A DNA stretch of 64,000 bases from Fibrobacter sp. (GTDB lineage: Bacteria > Fibrobacterota > Fibrobacteria > Fibrobacterales > Fibrobacteraceae): positions 21,922-85,921 of the forward strand of contig JAKSID010000008.1 of NCBI GenBank assembly GCA_024399035.1, written 5' to 3'. Below, in pieces: positions 25,652-33,786 of this stretch. Both the position numbers and the translations under genes were made by a program. Position 1 is the first letter of the stretch; each line of letters begins with the position of its first letter. The notes beneath the pieces are model-generated. The model was not told where the DNA came from. It was given only the letters and a program-made list of their open reading frames with translations, and did not search any database.

Positions 25652-27373
25652 ATGAAACGCATTATTGGTTCGCTTACTTTGGCGATGTGCACAAGCGCAT
25701 TCGCCGCAGGCATTGTTGGCCCCGTTAGTCAATACGGCCAGCTGATTACCGGCAAAAATTCCAGTGGCAAGGGACAGATCTATGGTTCCTGCGAAGGCGT
25801 CAAGGACGGCAAGGAAGTTCAGGTCCGCGGCATGAGCCTTTACTGGAGCCTGATTCCCGAAGCAGTTGAATACTGGAGTGCCGCAGGCGTTTCCACCATG
25901 GTGAAGGACATGAAGATTCAGATTGTCCGTGCCGCCATGGCCACAGGCGACGAATATTGGAATTCCTCCTGGGAAGGCCACAAGCTGCAGGGTTACCAGA
26001 ACGATCCCGATTTCCAGAAGAATTTGATGAACACCGTGGTGCAGGCCGCCATCGACAACGACATTTACGTGATTATTGACTGGCACTCTCACGTGGCACA
26101 CACCCAAACTTCCAGCGCAAAGCAATTCTTCAGCGAAATGGCCCAAAAGTGGGGCAAGTACGACAACGTAATTTTCGAAGTATTCAACGAACCTCAGGAT
26201 ATTTCCTGGGATTTGATCAAGAACTACGCCAACGAAATTGTGGCCGAAATTCGCAAGTACTCCGACAACCTGATCCTTGTTGGCAACCACAAATGGGACC
26301 AGAATCCTAGCGACGCCATTGGCAGTGAAGTCTCCGGCGGAAACATTGCCTACACCATGCACTATTACGCCAACTCCCATTGCTACGAAGGTAACCACAG
26401 CACCTTCCGCGACCACAACGGTAGCACATGGAATGAAGATTGCGAAGGCACCAAGACCGTTAAGGCAATGAATGCAGGCCTCTCCGTTTTCGTATCTGAA
26501 TGGGGTACCGGTAACTCCAATGGTAAGGGCTCTCCCGGCTCCAACAATGCGGGCTGGCAGACATTCCTGAACACCCACAAACTTTCTTGGGCCAACTGGA
26601 GCGCAAGTCATTTTGACGAAGGCACCGCAGCATTCGCAAACGGCTCCAACAAGAACGCACTGCAGTATACCGCATCTGGCAACCTGGTGAAGGGCTACCT
26701 GTCCACCAATCCCACCAGCTATACCAAGTGCTCTACTACTCCCTCTACAAACCAGAGTAGCGATTCCAAGTCCTCGAGCTCTGTTCAGCAGCAGTCTTCT
26801 AGCAGTTCCGCGGCAGTCTCTTCTAGCAGCCAGCAGCAGGCAAGTTCCAGCAGTTCCGTTGCACCCGCCTCTTCCAGCGCTCAGCAGAGTGGATCCTGCG
26901 AAGGCCAGTGCTACGATAAGTTCAGTGGCAAGTGCGTTGCCTACTACAACGGGATCCAAGCTTCCGACGGCAGCAGCTATGCCTACGACAACACTTGCAA
27001 GCTGACAATTCACTACGACGCAGGTAACGGATTCTTTGACGGTCCGGGAATCGCTCCCAGCTCCTCCAGTGCGCAGGGAAACCAGAATCCTAGCAGTTCC
27101 GCCACCATTCCGGGAACTCAGAATTCTAGCAGCTCTACCGCAGCCTTGAAGGACATTGCAAGCGCAAACTTCAACGTCAGTGTTCACGGCAAGCAGTTGC
27201 AGATCTCAGGCGCCAACGCCAACGTGGATGTCTTTGACATGCAAGGCCGCCCCATGATGAACCTCCACAACGTTAGCGGCACCGCTTCTCTCGCAAGCCT
27301 TTCCAACGGTAACTACATCGTTCGAATCAAGGCTGGCACCAAGAGCATGGTAAAGCACATCACCTTGAAGTAA
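25652..27373 (+). CDS. secreted GH5 endoglucanase, multi-domain
   Basis: A 573-aa cellulase. Signal peptide MKRIIGSLTLAMCTSAFA, then a GH5 domain (about 20-345) with acid/base Glu180 (EVFNEP) and nucleophile Glu283 (VSEWG), of the GH5_2 type by its WHSH and HYYA motifs. Poly-Ser linkers flank a Cys-containing module (GSCEGQCYDKFSGKC, about 410-460). The C-terminal module of about 65 residues (VDVFDMQGRPMMN...GTKSMVKHITLK) resembles that of the neighbouring GH5. A GAGGA site precedes the ATG; a TTG one codon earlier is unlikely. The two enzymes probably work together on cellulose. Confidence 0.93.
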   Translation: MKRIIGSLTLAMCTSAFAAGIVGPVSQYGQLITGKNSSGKGQIYGSCEGVKDGKEVQVRGMSLYWSLIPEAVEYWSAAGVSTMVKDMKIQIVRAAMATGDEYWNSSWEGHKLQGYQNDPDFQKNLMNTVVQAAIDNDIYVIIDWHSHVAHTQTSSAKQFFSEMAQKWGKYDNVIFEVFNEPQDISWDLIKNYANEIVAEIRKYSDNLILVGNHKWDQNPSDAIGSEVSGGNIAYTMHYYANSHCYEGNHSTFRDHNGSTWNEDCEGTKTVKAMNAGLSVFVSEWGTGNSNGKGSPGSNNAGWQTFLNTHKLSWANWSASHFDEGTAAFANGSNKNALQYTASGNLVKGYLSTNPTSYTKCSTTPSTNQSSDSKSSSSVQQQSSSSSAAVSSSSQQQASSSSSVAPASSSAQQSGSCEGQCYDKFSGKCVAYYNGIQASDGSSYAYDNTCKLTIHYDAGNGFFDGPGIAPSSSSAQGNQNPSSSATIPGTQNSSSSTAALKDIASANFNVSVHGKQLQISGANANVDVFDMQGRPMMNLHNVSGTASLASLSNGNYIVRIKAGTKSMVKHITLK

Positions 27374-27392
27374 AAGCTTTCTCAATCATAAA

Positions 27393-27429
27393 AGGCGCCC
27401 CACCCGACTAAGGATGGAGCGCTTTTTTT
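27393..27429 (+). terminator. intrinsic terminator of the GH5 gene
   Basis: An imperfect stem built on GCGC/GCGC with an inner CACC/GGATGG part, followed by T7, 20 bases after the stop. Confidence 0.7.
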
Positions 27430-27444
27430 GCGGTTTACGCAATC

Positions 27445-27485
27445 TTGCATTATCATAATTATGATATTATATTGTATATCATAAT
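27445..27485 (+). promoter_or_regulatory. toxin-antitoxin promoter with operator in the spacer
   Basis: TTGCAT (27445-27450) and TATATT (27468-27473) are 17 bases apart. The spacer is filled by the perfect palindrome TATCATAATTATGATA (27451-27466). A further half-site ATCATAAT lies at 27478-27485, at the transcription start. This layout fits tight autorepression by the antitoxin or the antitoxin-toxin complex. Confidence 0.85.
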
Positions 27486-27496
27486 GCGGAGGGAAT

Positions 27497-27754
27497 ATGC
27501 CTGAAATTCGTCCAGTTTCTGATTTAAGAAATCATTTTACATCATTAGCAGAGACCGTGCACAAGTACGACGAGCCCATGTTCCTAACCAAGAACGGCGT
27601 TGGCGATATGGTCGTCATGTCCATGGAATGCTACGAAAAACAAATGGCCCAACTAGAACTGTATTCCAAGCTGGCAGAAGCCATCTCTGAAATTGAAAAC
27701 GGAGCCAAAGGCGAAGACGCAGAAAAGTTCATCAAGGGCCTAATGGATGACTAA
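27497..27754 (+). CDS. Phd/YefM-family antitoxin
   Basis: An 85-aa antitoxin. The N-terminal half (RPVSDLRNHFTSLAETV...VVMSMECYEK) has the Phd/YefM DNA-binding fold; the C-terminal half is acidic and helical and should wrap the toxin. A GGAGGG site precedes the ATG. It overlaps the toxin gene by 8 bases. The palindromic promoter upstream indicates autoregulation. Confidence 0.92.
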   Translation: MPEIRPVSDLRNHFTSLAETVHKYDEPMFLTKNGVGDMVVMSMECYEKQMAQLELYSKLAEAISEIENGAKGEDAEKFIKGLMDD

Positions 27755-28073
27755 AATTAAATCCTACAATGTTCTTGTTTATCCCTCTGCCCAAAACGAC
27801 TTGAAGGAAATAAAGAAGTACTTCACCGACGTTCTGAAAACGAAATCAAATTCCGTTTTTAAGAAATTCCTTGAACAAGTACAATTGCTGAAAAAACACC
27901 CTTTCGTATATCCGGTTCATTCGGATCCGTTTCTTAGGCTTATCCAGTATAGAGTTTTCGCAATTGACAACTACCTTGTTTTTTACGTTGTCAAAGAAAA
28001 TGAAGTGCAAATCCACAGAGTCCTATACGCCAAGAGAAACTTTGTTGAATTGCTGAAAATAGAACAAGGGTAA
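27747..28073 (+). CDS. RelE/ParE-family toxin
   Basis: A 108-aa toxin with the family pattern: a VYPSAQNDLKEIKKYF first helix, a central hydrophobic region, YRVFAIDNYLVFYVV strands and a final HRVLYAKRNFVELL. RelE members cut mRNA in the ribosome, whereas ParE members poison gyrase; the sequence alone does not decide. It overlaps the antitoxin gene by 8 bases. Confidence 0.9.
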   Translation: MTKIKSYNVLVYPSAQNDLKEIKKYFTDVLKTKSNSVFKKFLEQVQLLKKHPFVYPVHSDPFLRLIQYRVFAIDNYLVFYVVKENEVQIHRVLYAKRNFVELLKIEQG

Positions 28074-28119
28074 AACTCTTGCTATTCCATTCTGTAATAG
28101 CGATAAACGGTTCAACCTC

Positions 28120-28148
28120 TTGACCAAAGCGAATTTGAACCGTATATT
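28120..28148 (+). promoter_or_regulatory. strong promoter of a small RNA
   Basis: TTGACC (28120-28125) and TATATT (28143-28148) with a 17-base spacer, in the intergenic gap after the toxin gene. No coding region follows on this strand before the terminator at 28241. Confidence 0.8.
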
Positions 28149-28154
28149 ATAGAC

Positions 28155-28241
28155 ATAGACCGGATGTTAACCGGAACGCGGAGCCCACGGGCACTGCAAA
28201 AATCGAAACGAGTCGGCCCTTCGGCGCCGACCGTTTTTTTT
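28155..28241 (+). ncRNA. candidate small RNA of about 87 nt
   Basis: The predicted transcript starts about 7 bases after the -10 box and ends at a strong terminator: a GTCGGC/GCCGAC stem capped by a UUCG tetraloop, then U8. Inside are a CCGG/CCGG hairpin (about 28160-28174) and a GC-rich hairpin around GCCCACGGGC (about 28180-28195). No ribosome site or ORF of note. It does not match the tmRNA, RNase P or signal-recognition RNA motifs I know. It ends 14 bases before the convergent hydrolase stop. Start and end are predictions. Confidence 0.7.
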
Positions 28242-28255
28242 ATTCAAAGATCTTT

Positions 28256-28813
28256 TTAAAGAAGAGTCTTCTCGAATTCAGCCAGAAGCTTGCGGCCTTG
28301 TTCCCATTCGCCTAGATTTGACTTGGCGTTAATGTGGCCCAGGCAGCCTACGCTTTCGATGTGGGCGCCCCAGGCGTTGGCAAAGAACTTGGAACGTTCC
28401 ATGGTCACAAAAGGATCATCCTCGCTGGCGATGACCCAGGCGGGTACTGGTAACTTCTGCAAAGGCATGGGAGCGAAGTTGTTGATGATCTCGATATTGT
28501 CCGCATCGCTGGGAGAAACCAGGAAGGCGCCCTTGATGAAGTGAGCCTTGGGATTTGCTGCAGCACCAGTGCGTCCAAAAATTTCAGTGAGCCAGAGAAC
28601 GGTGGTCACCACGCCCAGACTGTGGGAAATAAAAATGGTGTCGGATTCCAGCTTGGAAACAGCCTCGTCCAAAGTCTCGATCCATTCGGATTTCTGAGGT
28701 GCGTCCCAATTGCGCTGGACAACGCAGCTTGCGTCTTCTAGACTCTTTGCCCAAAAACTCTGCCAATGGGTGGGACCGGAATTATTTAAACCAGGAACGA
28801 TCAGATGATGCAT
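28256..28813 (-). CDS. RBBP9/YdeN-type serine hydrolase
   Basis: A 185-aa alpha/beta hydrolase. PGLNNSGPTHWQ at the start, nucleophile elbow SHSLG (Ser65), an acid in SEDDPFV and the catalytic His in LGHINAKSNLGEW are all present and match the YdeN/RBBP9 family in length. The natural substrate is unknown. It is followed on the same strand by nothing close; a dispersed repeat lies just upstream of its start. Confidence 0.9.
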   Translation of the reverse strand: MHHLIVPGLNNSGPTHWQSFWAKSLEDASCVVQRNWDAPQKSEWIETLDEAVSKLESDTIFISHSLGVVTTVLWLTEIFGRTGAAANPKAHFIKGAFLVSPSDADNIEIINNFAPMPLQKLPVPAWVIASEDDPFVTMERSKFFANAWGAHIESVGCLGHINAKSNLGEWEQGRKLLAEFEKTLL

Positions 28814-28819
28814 CTTTGC

Positions 28820-28858
28820 TAGATCCTTCGACTACGCTGCGCTCCGCTCAGGATGACA
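28820..28858. repeat. dispersed repeat of AGATCCTTCGACT type
   Basis: Reads AGATCCTTCGACTACGC, TGCGCTCCGCTC, AGGATGACA on the plus strand: a short imperfect palindrome in the 52-base gap between two genes. It looks like a second class of the small dispersed repeats seen elsewhere in the window; its GTCATCCT-type end also appears in the copy inside the GT4 gene. Confidence 0.6.
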
Positions 28859-28865
28859 CGTAGAA

Positions 28866-29843
28866 TCATTTCTTCTTGGTGGACTTGACGGCATCAACGG
28901 CAGCCTTCAGGGCTTCCTTCTTGGCGGCTTCTTCTTCCGGCGTGGGCTTTGTATCTTCAATAAGGCGGTCTGCCCATTCATCCCAGAACTTGCAACGTTC
29001 GCCATCCAGTTTCATCTTTGCGAATTTGACCGGTTCCGTTTCTACAGCCAGCGTCACCACAGATTCCTTGTAAGCCTGAGGCAAGCCCGAAACGTGGGCC
29101 ATACGCTGCTTCAGTTCAGCAACCGTAGCGTCAAGAATATCTACGCCAAAGCGGCGTTCAATGTAACGGCGGGTAATGAAACCCATGGACATAAAGTAGT
29201 CGCCCTGGTTTCCTTCGGCAAGGTAATTGCGAACGCGAAGTTCCTTAAGAGCCAGCACCGCTTCCTCGTAAGGAGGCAAGCGCGGGGCTTCACCCTGCTT
29301 GTGGAATTTCTTACGCAAGAGCCAGCCCAGCAACACCAGCACAATCGCACCAAGCACGCACAGTGCAATAATCACCCACTGCGGCAAGCGAGGGTCTGCC
29401 ATAGGATCTTCTACATCCAAAATATCAGTCTCTTCGCCAGTAGTGCGGTTTGCAACCTTCACAGCCACAGGGTCTGTATTGGTCTTGACGGTATCCTTGT
29501 CTACGATGGCCACCACCTGCTGGGGCGCAATCATAAAATCGCCGCTGACAAAGGTATTGAGGGTCGCAAGCCAGGTGAACTTCGCCGTACCCTTGGGCAT
29601 GCCTTCGGTAATGCGCTCGTTCTTCATTTCCTTGACTTCGAAGCTACCCAGGTTGCCCACAAAACTGGGCAGATCCACAATGGCATTTTCCGGAGCGGTC
29701 ACGGAAATCTCGTAATTGAACATGTCGCCGATAAAGACCTGGGCGTTATCTACGTTGGCCTTGACACTCACATCAAAGGCAAAGGCAGGCAGCGCACATA
29801 CAGCCACCAAAACACACAAGCGAGAAACAAAAGACTTAATCAT
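28866..29843 (-). CDS. BatD-like membrane protein
   Basis: A 325-aa protein. Signal peptide (about 1-22), a periplasmic Ig-like BatD region (about 25-140, VSVKANVDNAQVFIGDMFNYEISV), one membrane helix (about 155-176), then a cytoplasmic helical domain and a Lys/Ala-rich tail. BatD proteins usually belong to Bat aerotolerance operons with MoxR and vWA proteins, which are not adjacent here. The tail EEEAAKKEALKAAVDAV is low complexity. The function in anaerobes is unclear. Confidence 0.75.
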   Translation of the reverse strand: MIKSFVSRLCVLVAVCALPAFAFDVSVKANVDNAQVFIGDMFNYEISVTAPENAIVDLPSFVGNLGSFEVKEMKNERITEGMPKGTAKFTWLATLNTFVSGDFMIAPQQVVAIVDKDTVKTNTDPVAVKVANRTTGEETDILDVEDPMADPRLPQWVIIALCVLGAIVLVLLGWLLRKKFHKQGEAPRLPPYEEAVLALKELRVRNYLAEGNQGDYFMSMGFITRRYIERRFGVDILDATVAELKQRMAHVSGLPQAYKESVVTLAVETEPVKFAKMKLDGERCKFWDEWADRLIEDTKPTPEEEAAKKEALKAAVDAVKSTKKK

Positions 29844-29870
29844 ATTACAAGAATATACAAAAAGGCGAGC

Positions 29871-29898
29871 GTAATGACAAAGCCTGCTTTGGCATTAC
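29871..29898. repeat. imperfect inverted repeat, 13-bp arms
   Basis: GTAATGACAAAGC and GCTTTGGCATTAC pair at 12 of 13 positions with a 2-base loop. A second small hairpin (GCACAT...ATGTGC) follows near 29916. This gap between the BatD-like and PD-(D/E)XK genes holds no gene. Confidence 0.55.
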
Positions 29899-29972
29899 CG
29901 AGCCGTACGTATAGCACATGGAATGTGCAATATCAAAAAGGCGAGAGCAGCGACAAAGCTTGCAACGTACAA

Positions 29973-30839
29973 TCACATTAAGAAACGTTCTATCGTTTGT
30001 ACCACAGTTTTTGCGCTCAATGGTTTTTCCGCCGTTTCAAATGTTGCCACAAGGTTTGCGCCAAAATTATATCCAGCTGCATTGTAACTATTGATTCGTT
30101 TCGCAGCCCTAGAACTGTAATCCGGAGAATCCATCATCCCCAAATGCTCCCAAAGTATCGTTTTCCGGGAGCGCAAATTCAAACAGGTAAAATCCGGATG
30201 AATTTTTCCCAAGCCTCGAATTTTACAAGGACATTCGTATTTAAAAGGAACACCCATATGCGTTAGTGTATCCGCAATAATCACCTCAGACTTTGAACGA
30301 ACCCGAAGTCCATTCGAAGCATAATACTCCAGGTCTGTCGCAGCAAAAGGTTTTGGATCATACGGAATAGCAAGCCAACGCCGAGCGAACTCCTCGTTAG
30401 ATAAGCGAACCGGTCGAATCATGGAACAACGATTCGGATGCAATCTCTCGTAGTAATCGTCAACCTGCGCCGGATTATAAAAATCCAAAAACTGCTCAAC
30501 TTGGCTCAATTGTTCTTGCAATATGGCGAGCACATTTTCATCGTAATCCTTCTGCGCCAATGCCTGGGCAATAGAACGCTTTTTCTTAGGAATGTACTCG
30601 CCCTTAAAATCATCGGAGGACCGCACACGGAAATATCTCGCATAGGGCCCATTCATATCAATTCGAAGACGGCCCTCCACCTTATGGGAGCCTTGAGCCA
30701 GGCGAGCCTCTATGAATGAAATTGCAGACTTCAGCTGGGTCAGTCGTTCCTGCAAGGCATACTTTAGGTTGTCTGCAGGAAGCACATCGAAAACATCTTC
30801 AGAAAAATCAGTGGAATCGCCCTTTTGTAAATCAGGCAT
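29973..30839 (-). CDS. PD-(D/E)XK nuclease-like protein of unknown family
   Basis: A 288-aa protein. The N-terminal half is helical and charged with coiled-coil stretches (about 25-120). The C-terminal half has a restriction-endonuclease-like core: SKSEVIIADTL (Glu185), HPDF (Asp216), and KTILWEHLGM (Glu231), then helices. The order Glu, Asp, Glu-containing strand fits the PD-(D/E)XK superfamily. A GAGGAG site precedes the ATG. Its upstream region is unusual: three 14-bp tandem repeats, then three large inverted repeats. The DNA target and partner are unknown. Confidence 0.65.
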   Translation of the reverse strand: MPDLQKGDSTDFSEDVFDVLPADNLKYALQERLTQLKSAISFIEARLAQGSHKVEGRLRIDMNGPYARYFRVRSSDDFKGEYIPKKKRSIAQALAQKDYDENVLAILQEQLSQVEQFLDFYNPAQVDDYYERLHPNRCSMIRPVRLSNEEFARRWLAIPYDPKPFAATDLEYYASNGLRVRSKSEVIIADTLTHMGVPFKYECPCKIRGLGKIHPDFTCLNLRSRKTILWEHLGMMDSPDYSSRAAKRINSYNAAGYNFGANLVATFETAEKPLSAKTVVQTIERFLM

Positions 30840-30948
30840 CGGTTACTCCTCAAAAAATGTGGAATATAAAAACTGATATACAAAAGACGATGATAATCGT
30901 TCAGTATAAAATCTTACAAAATAATGAAGAGATAAACCAGGTTATTAC

Positions 30949-30988
30949 AAATATTCCCGGCTAAATATTCCCGGCTAAATATTCCCGG
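30949..30988. repeat. 14-bp tandem repeat, three copies
   Basis: CTAAATATTCCCGG occurs twice without change (30961-30974, 30975-30988) and once with two changed bases at its start (30947-30960). It stands about 110-150 bases upstream of the PD-(D/E)XK gene. Confidence 0.85.
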
Positions 30989-31027
30989 TCGATTGCAAGC
31001 TGTTAATATCAATTGATTGTCAGCTGT

Positions 31028-31229
31028 TTGTAGGTCAACACCCACAGTTCATGCTGACTTAACCTACAATTTTCACAACAAACTAATGATAAAAATTTTT
31101 CCGTAATCAATTTTTGTAGGCCATACCCCATAACCAGAAACCTTTAGCCTACAATTTTTTCAAATCGAATTTTTATTTGGAATTTTTTTTGTAGGCTAAA
31201 GCCCGAACTGAGCAGCGTTTAGCCTACAA
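31028..31229. repeat. three-unit array of 41-42-bp inverted repeats
   Basis: Units at 31028-31069, 31114-31154 and 31189-31229 each begin TTGTAGG(C/T) and end with the complement (A/G)CCTACAA around a loop of about 25 bases. Unit 3 has perfect 12-bp arms (TTGTAGGCTAAA). The eighth arm base differs in unit 1 (T/A) from units 2 and 3 (C/G), with pairing kept. Units start 86 and 75 bases apart, separated by T- and A-rich stretches. No gene is seen in 30840-31280. Confidence 0.8.
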
Positions 31230-31280
31230 AGTCAACACAACAGCCTTATTAATGCGCCACGACAAAGTTCAACAGCCGCG

Positions 31281-31844
31281 TTATTTTCCCAAGAGGCGTT
31301 TGCGGCGAATTGCTGCGGTAGGATGCTCGCGGTACATCAATGCAAAAAACGGAGTATAAGGAATTTCGCATTCCACTAAATTGCGGAGCGCGTTCTTTGC
31401 AATGTTCTTTTCCACATGTTCAAAGGCAATGCGGTCCGCCTCAAGTTCCTGGCCCCAGCAATAAGTGTGGAAAATAACGCGACCAGGAATTGCAAGCAAA
31501 TGGAGCCATAGAATTGCAACCCAGAAAGGCATGCCGTAGCGGCCCACCACCAATGCGATTACGCCCAGCGAAAGCATTACCATAATGACCTTCACCAGAT
31601 TGCGAAGGGCCGCGTGATGTTGTTTCTTATGGGCGTCTTCGTGGGCGGCAGCAAACTTGCCAACCTCAGGATCCTTGCGATGTTCCGGCAGGGGAATGAA
31701 ATCGTTAACCAAAGGAATCACGCGGAGAAATGCGAAGACGCCGCCCTTGACCTGAGTCGCCCTGCGTTCACGAATTTCGAGAACGGTCTTAAGGACAACT
31801 TCCATAATAAGCAATGTAATCAACCAGATCACGGCGCGTTCCAA
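31281..31844 (-). CDS. small M48-like membrane metalloprotease
   Basis: A 187-aa protein with the zinc motif HEDAH (His68-His72) and a second ligand motif ELEAD (Glu133, Asp137), as in M48 peptidases. Hydrophobic segments lie at about 5-20 and 86-125. The end EHPTAAIRRKRLL matches the M48 C-terminal region. It is shorter than HtpX. The frame begins with TTG; a GTG four codons in is an alternative start, and neither has a clear ribosome site. It lies 31 bases after the DUF4954 gene on the same strand, so co-transcription is likely. Confidence 0.78.
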   Translation of the reverse strand: MERAVIWLITLLIMEVVLKTVLEIRERRATQVKGGVFAFLRVIPLVNDFIPLPEHRKDPEVGKFAAAHEDAHKKQHHAALRNLVKVIMVMLSLGVIALVVGRYGMPFWVAILWLHLLAIPGRVIFHTYCWGQELEADRIAFEHVEKNIAKNALRNLVECEIPYTPFFALMYREHPTAAIRRKRLLGK

Positions 31845-31874
31845 CTAAGCGATTTTCAGCTAAACGGGTTTCAA

Positions 31875-33755
31875 TTAAATTTCGGGTTTCACCGACTTGG
31901 CAATAACATTCAGGCGGCGGAGCTTTTCTTCAACGCGGGTCTTTTCCCATTCGGTAAAGCCCTTGTCCACCGGATGAGCATCATCGTAGTCATCGAAAAT
32001 TTCGCGACCACGTTCATGGTCCTTATCCAGGCCATGGGACACACGTTCAAACCATTCCTTTTCCAGCTGACGATAGCGCTTGACCAGTTCTTCGAAACCT
32101 TCCGGCAGCGGAACCACACGAACAATTTCCTTGTTGGTATCGGTGGTAATCATGCGGCGCAATTCCTTGACCGGCTGGCTCACCAGAGAGTTATCGCCAA
32201 CCACCAAGGTAATGATGGATTCCAGCACCACACGTTCCAAGTACTCGGCGTAAGTATGCAAAGCCTGCTGGCGCACGCGTTCGCGGAGGAAGTTTTCGCC
32301 AAGGCCATCGATGTGTTCCTTGGTGTACACATCGCGAATCACGCTGACCTGCAAACGGCAGTAAGCGTCATAAACGGCACGCACAGTTTCCGGGTTGAAA
32401 ATGCTGCTAAAGTTAGCAGGCACCACACCCTTGCCGCGGATAGAATACTTGTAGGCGTTGCGATCCAAGGCGTAGGCATTGCGGGCATAATTCCAGCCCG
32501 GCACGATCTCGTTCAACTTTGCAGGCACACCATTGAGCTGCGGGTCACCGGGGCGAATCAGGGAGAAGGGGAACTTCACACGCTGAGGCAAAGTGGTAAC
32601 GCCAGAAGCAATCAAGGTAAAAGGAGATTCACGGTAGTTGGCCGGGAACTTGATGTTCACGCCAAGGCCAAAGAACATACCCTGTCCGGGCATCACTTCC
32701 TGGTCCGGCATACGACCGGTGTGGTTACTACCTACGTTTGCACCATAACCTAGGTTGCCGCAGCCCTCGGGCCACAAGGCGGCAATGAGCAAGGAGTGGT
32801 GGTGCATCTGGGTCATAGGGCCCATGCAAGAACTATTGACTTCGCCCTCTTCGATATGGCAGCAAGGAGCGATGATAGAAGACTTGACGATTGCCTTGCA
32901 GGCAACCTTGGTTCGACTCATAATCAGAGAGCCTTGGACCTCGGCGCCAGTATGGATAGTCACGCCAGTCTGCACATCGGAGTTTTCAAGGATCACAGAA
33001 TCGTAAATGTGGCTGGATTCTTCCAGAGAACTGAGGACCACGGAGTTACGAATCTTGGAAGCGCCTTCAACGCGGGCATGGGCTCCAATCCAGCTATTGC
33101 GAATAATGTTGGTATTGGAAATCACGGCGCCCTTTCCCACCACGCCAAAAGGCAAGGCGGTCTCGTTGCGATGCATCAGCAGCAAGTCGGCAAAGGCCTT
33201 GGACACATCCTCGTCGGTCTTATGGAACAACTGGGCTTCCACCAGGTCCATAGTCATTTCGGGGAACACCAGCAAGCGGCGGCCGCCCATTTCGTTACCC
33301 ACGCTCATGGAGGTTCCGATCATGTAGTTGATCTTACCGCTGCTCACCAGGGAGCCCACGTTCTCGACCACGGCACCCACACGGATCAACACGTTGGACA
33401 ACATGGCCACGCGATAGATCAAGGCGTTCTCCACAATGCAGTTGTGGACAAAGCTGTCGTAGATACCGGTGGGGTAAGAAATGTCGCCCGGCAAGAGCAA
33501 GGTGCCAAAGAAACGGGGCAGGTAAACTTCACCAGCGAAAGTGGAGCCATGAATGCGCATGGGATCGAAATCCGGGTCAACCATCACCTTGGACCAGGAC
33601 TCGGAACGGTTCCCATTCTTGACCAGCACCTGAATCTCGGCCTCGGTCAGAGCACGGCATTTGGCGGTCGATGCCTTGATGCCCTTGAAATTTTCAACGG
33701 CTGCGGCAAAAACACTGTTCTTAAGTACTTTTTTCAATTTCAACAATCGCTGCAT
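31875..33755 (-). CDS. DUF4954-family protein with left-handed beta-helix repeats
   Basis: A 626-aa cytoplasmic protein. The first two thirds contain hexapeptide-like repeats typical of a left-handed parallel beta-helix (GVVGKGAVISNTNIIRNSWIG, SVILENSDVQTGV, KSSIIAPCCHIEEGEV), as in sugar-nucleotide acyltransferases. A conserved core GYGANVGSNHTGR is also present. The last third is helical. The family is common in Bacteroidetes and spirochaetes; its reaction is not known to me. It heads a two-gene unit with the M48-like protease. Confidence 0.8.
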   Translation of the reverse strand: MQRLLKLKKVLKNSVFAAAVENFKGIKASTAKCRALTEAEIQVLVKNGNRSESWSKVMVDPDFDPMRIHGSTFAGEVYLPRFFGTLLLPGDISYPTGIYDSFVHNCIVENALIYRVAMLSNVLIRVGAVVENVGSLVSSGKINYMIGTSMSVGNEMGGRRLLVFPEMTMDLVEAQLFHKTDEDVSKAFADLLLMHRNETALPFGVVGKGAVISNTNIIRNSWIGAHARVEGASKIRNSVVLSSLEESSHIYDSVILENSDVQTGVTIHTGAEVQGSLIMSRTKVACKAIVKSSIIAPCCHIEEGEVNSSCMGPMTQMHHHSLLIAALWPEGCGNLGYGANVGSNHTGRMPDQEVMPGQGMFFGLGVNIKFPANYRESPFTLIASGVTTLPQRVKFPFSLIRPGDPQLNGVPAKLNEIVPGWNYARNAYALDRNAYKYSIRGKGVVPANFSSIFNPETVRAVYDAYCRLQVSVIRDVYTKEHIDGLGENFLRERVRQQALHTYAEYLERVVLESIITLVVGDNSLVSQPVKELRRMITTDTNKEIVRVVPLPEGFEELVKRYRQLEKEWFERVSHGLDKDHERGREIFDDYDDAHPVDKGFTEWEKTRVEEKLRRLNVIAKSVKPEI

Positions 33756-33786
33756 ACTGTAAAAATAGACTAAATTCTACCCACTG

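Noticed and set aside
25634..27187. 517-aa open frame antisense to the GH5 gene
   Set aside because: Shadow of a well-supported cellulase gene; the translated sequence has no protein-like features beyond reversed codon bias.
28155..28241. Signal-recognition-particle RNA
   Set aside because: The conserved GGAAGCA/AGCAG domain IV motif is absent.
31028..31229. CRISPR array
   Set aside because: Units are full palindromes of 41-42 bp with unequal spacing, the arms but not the loops are conserved, and no cas gene is present.
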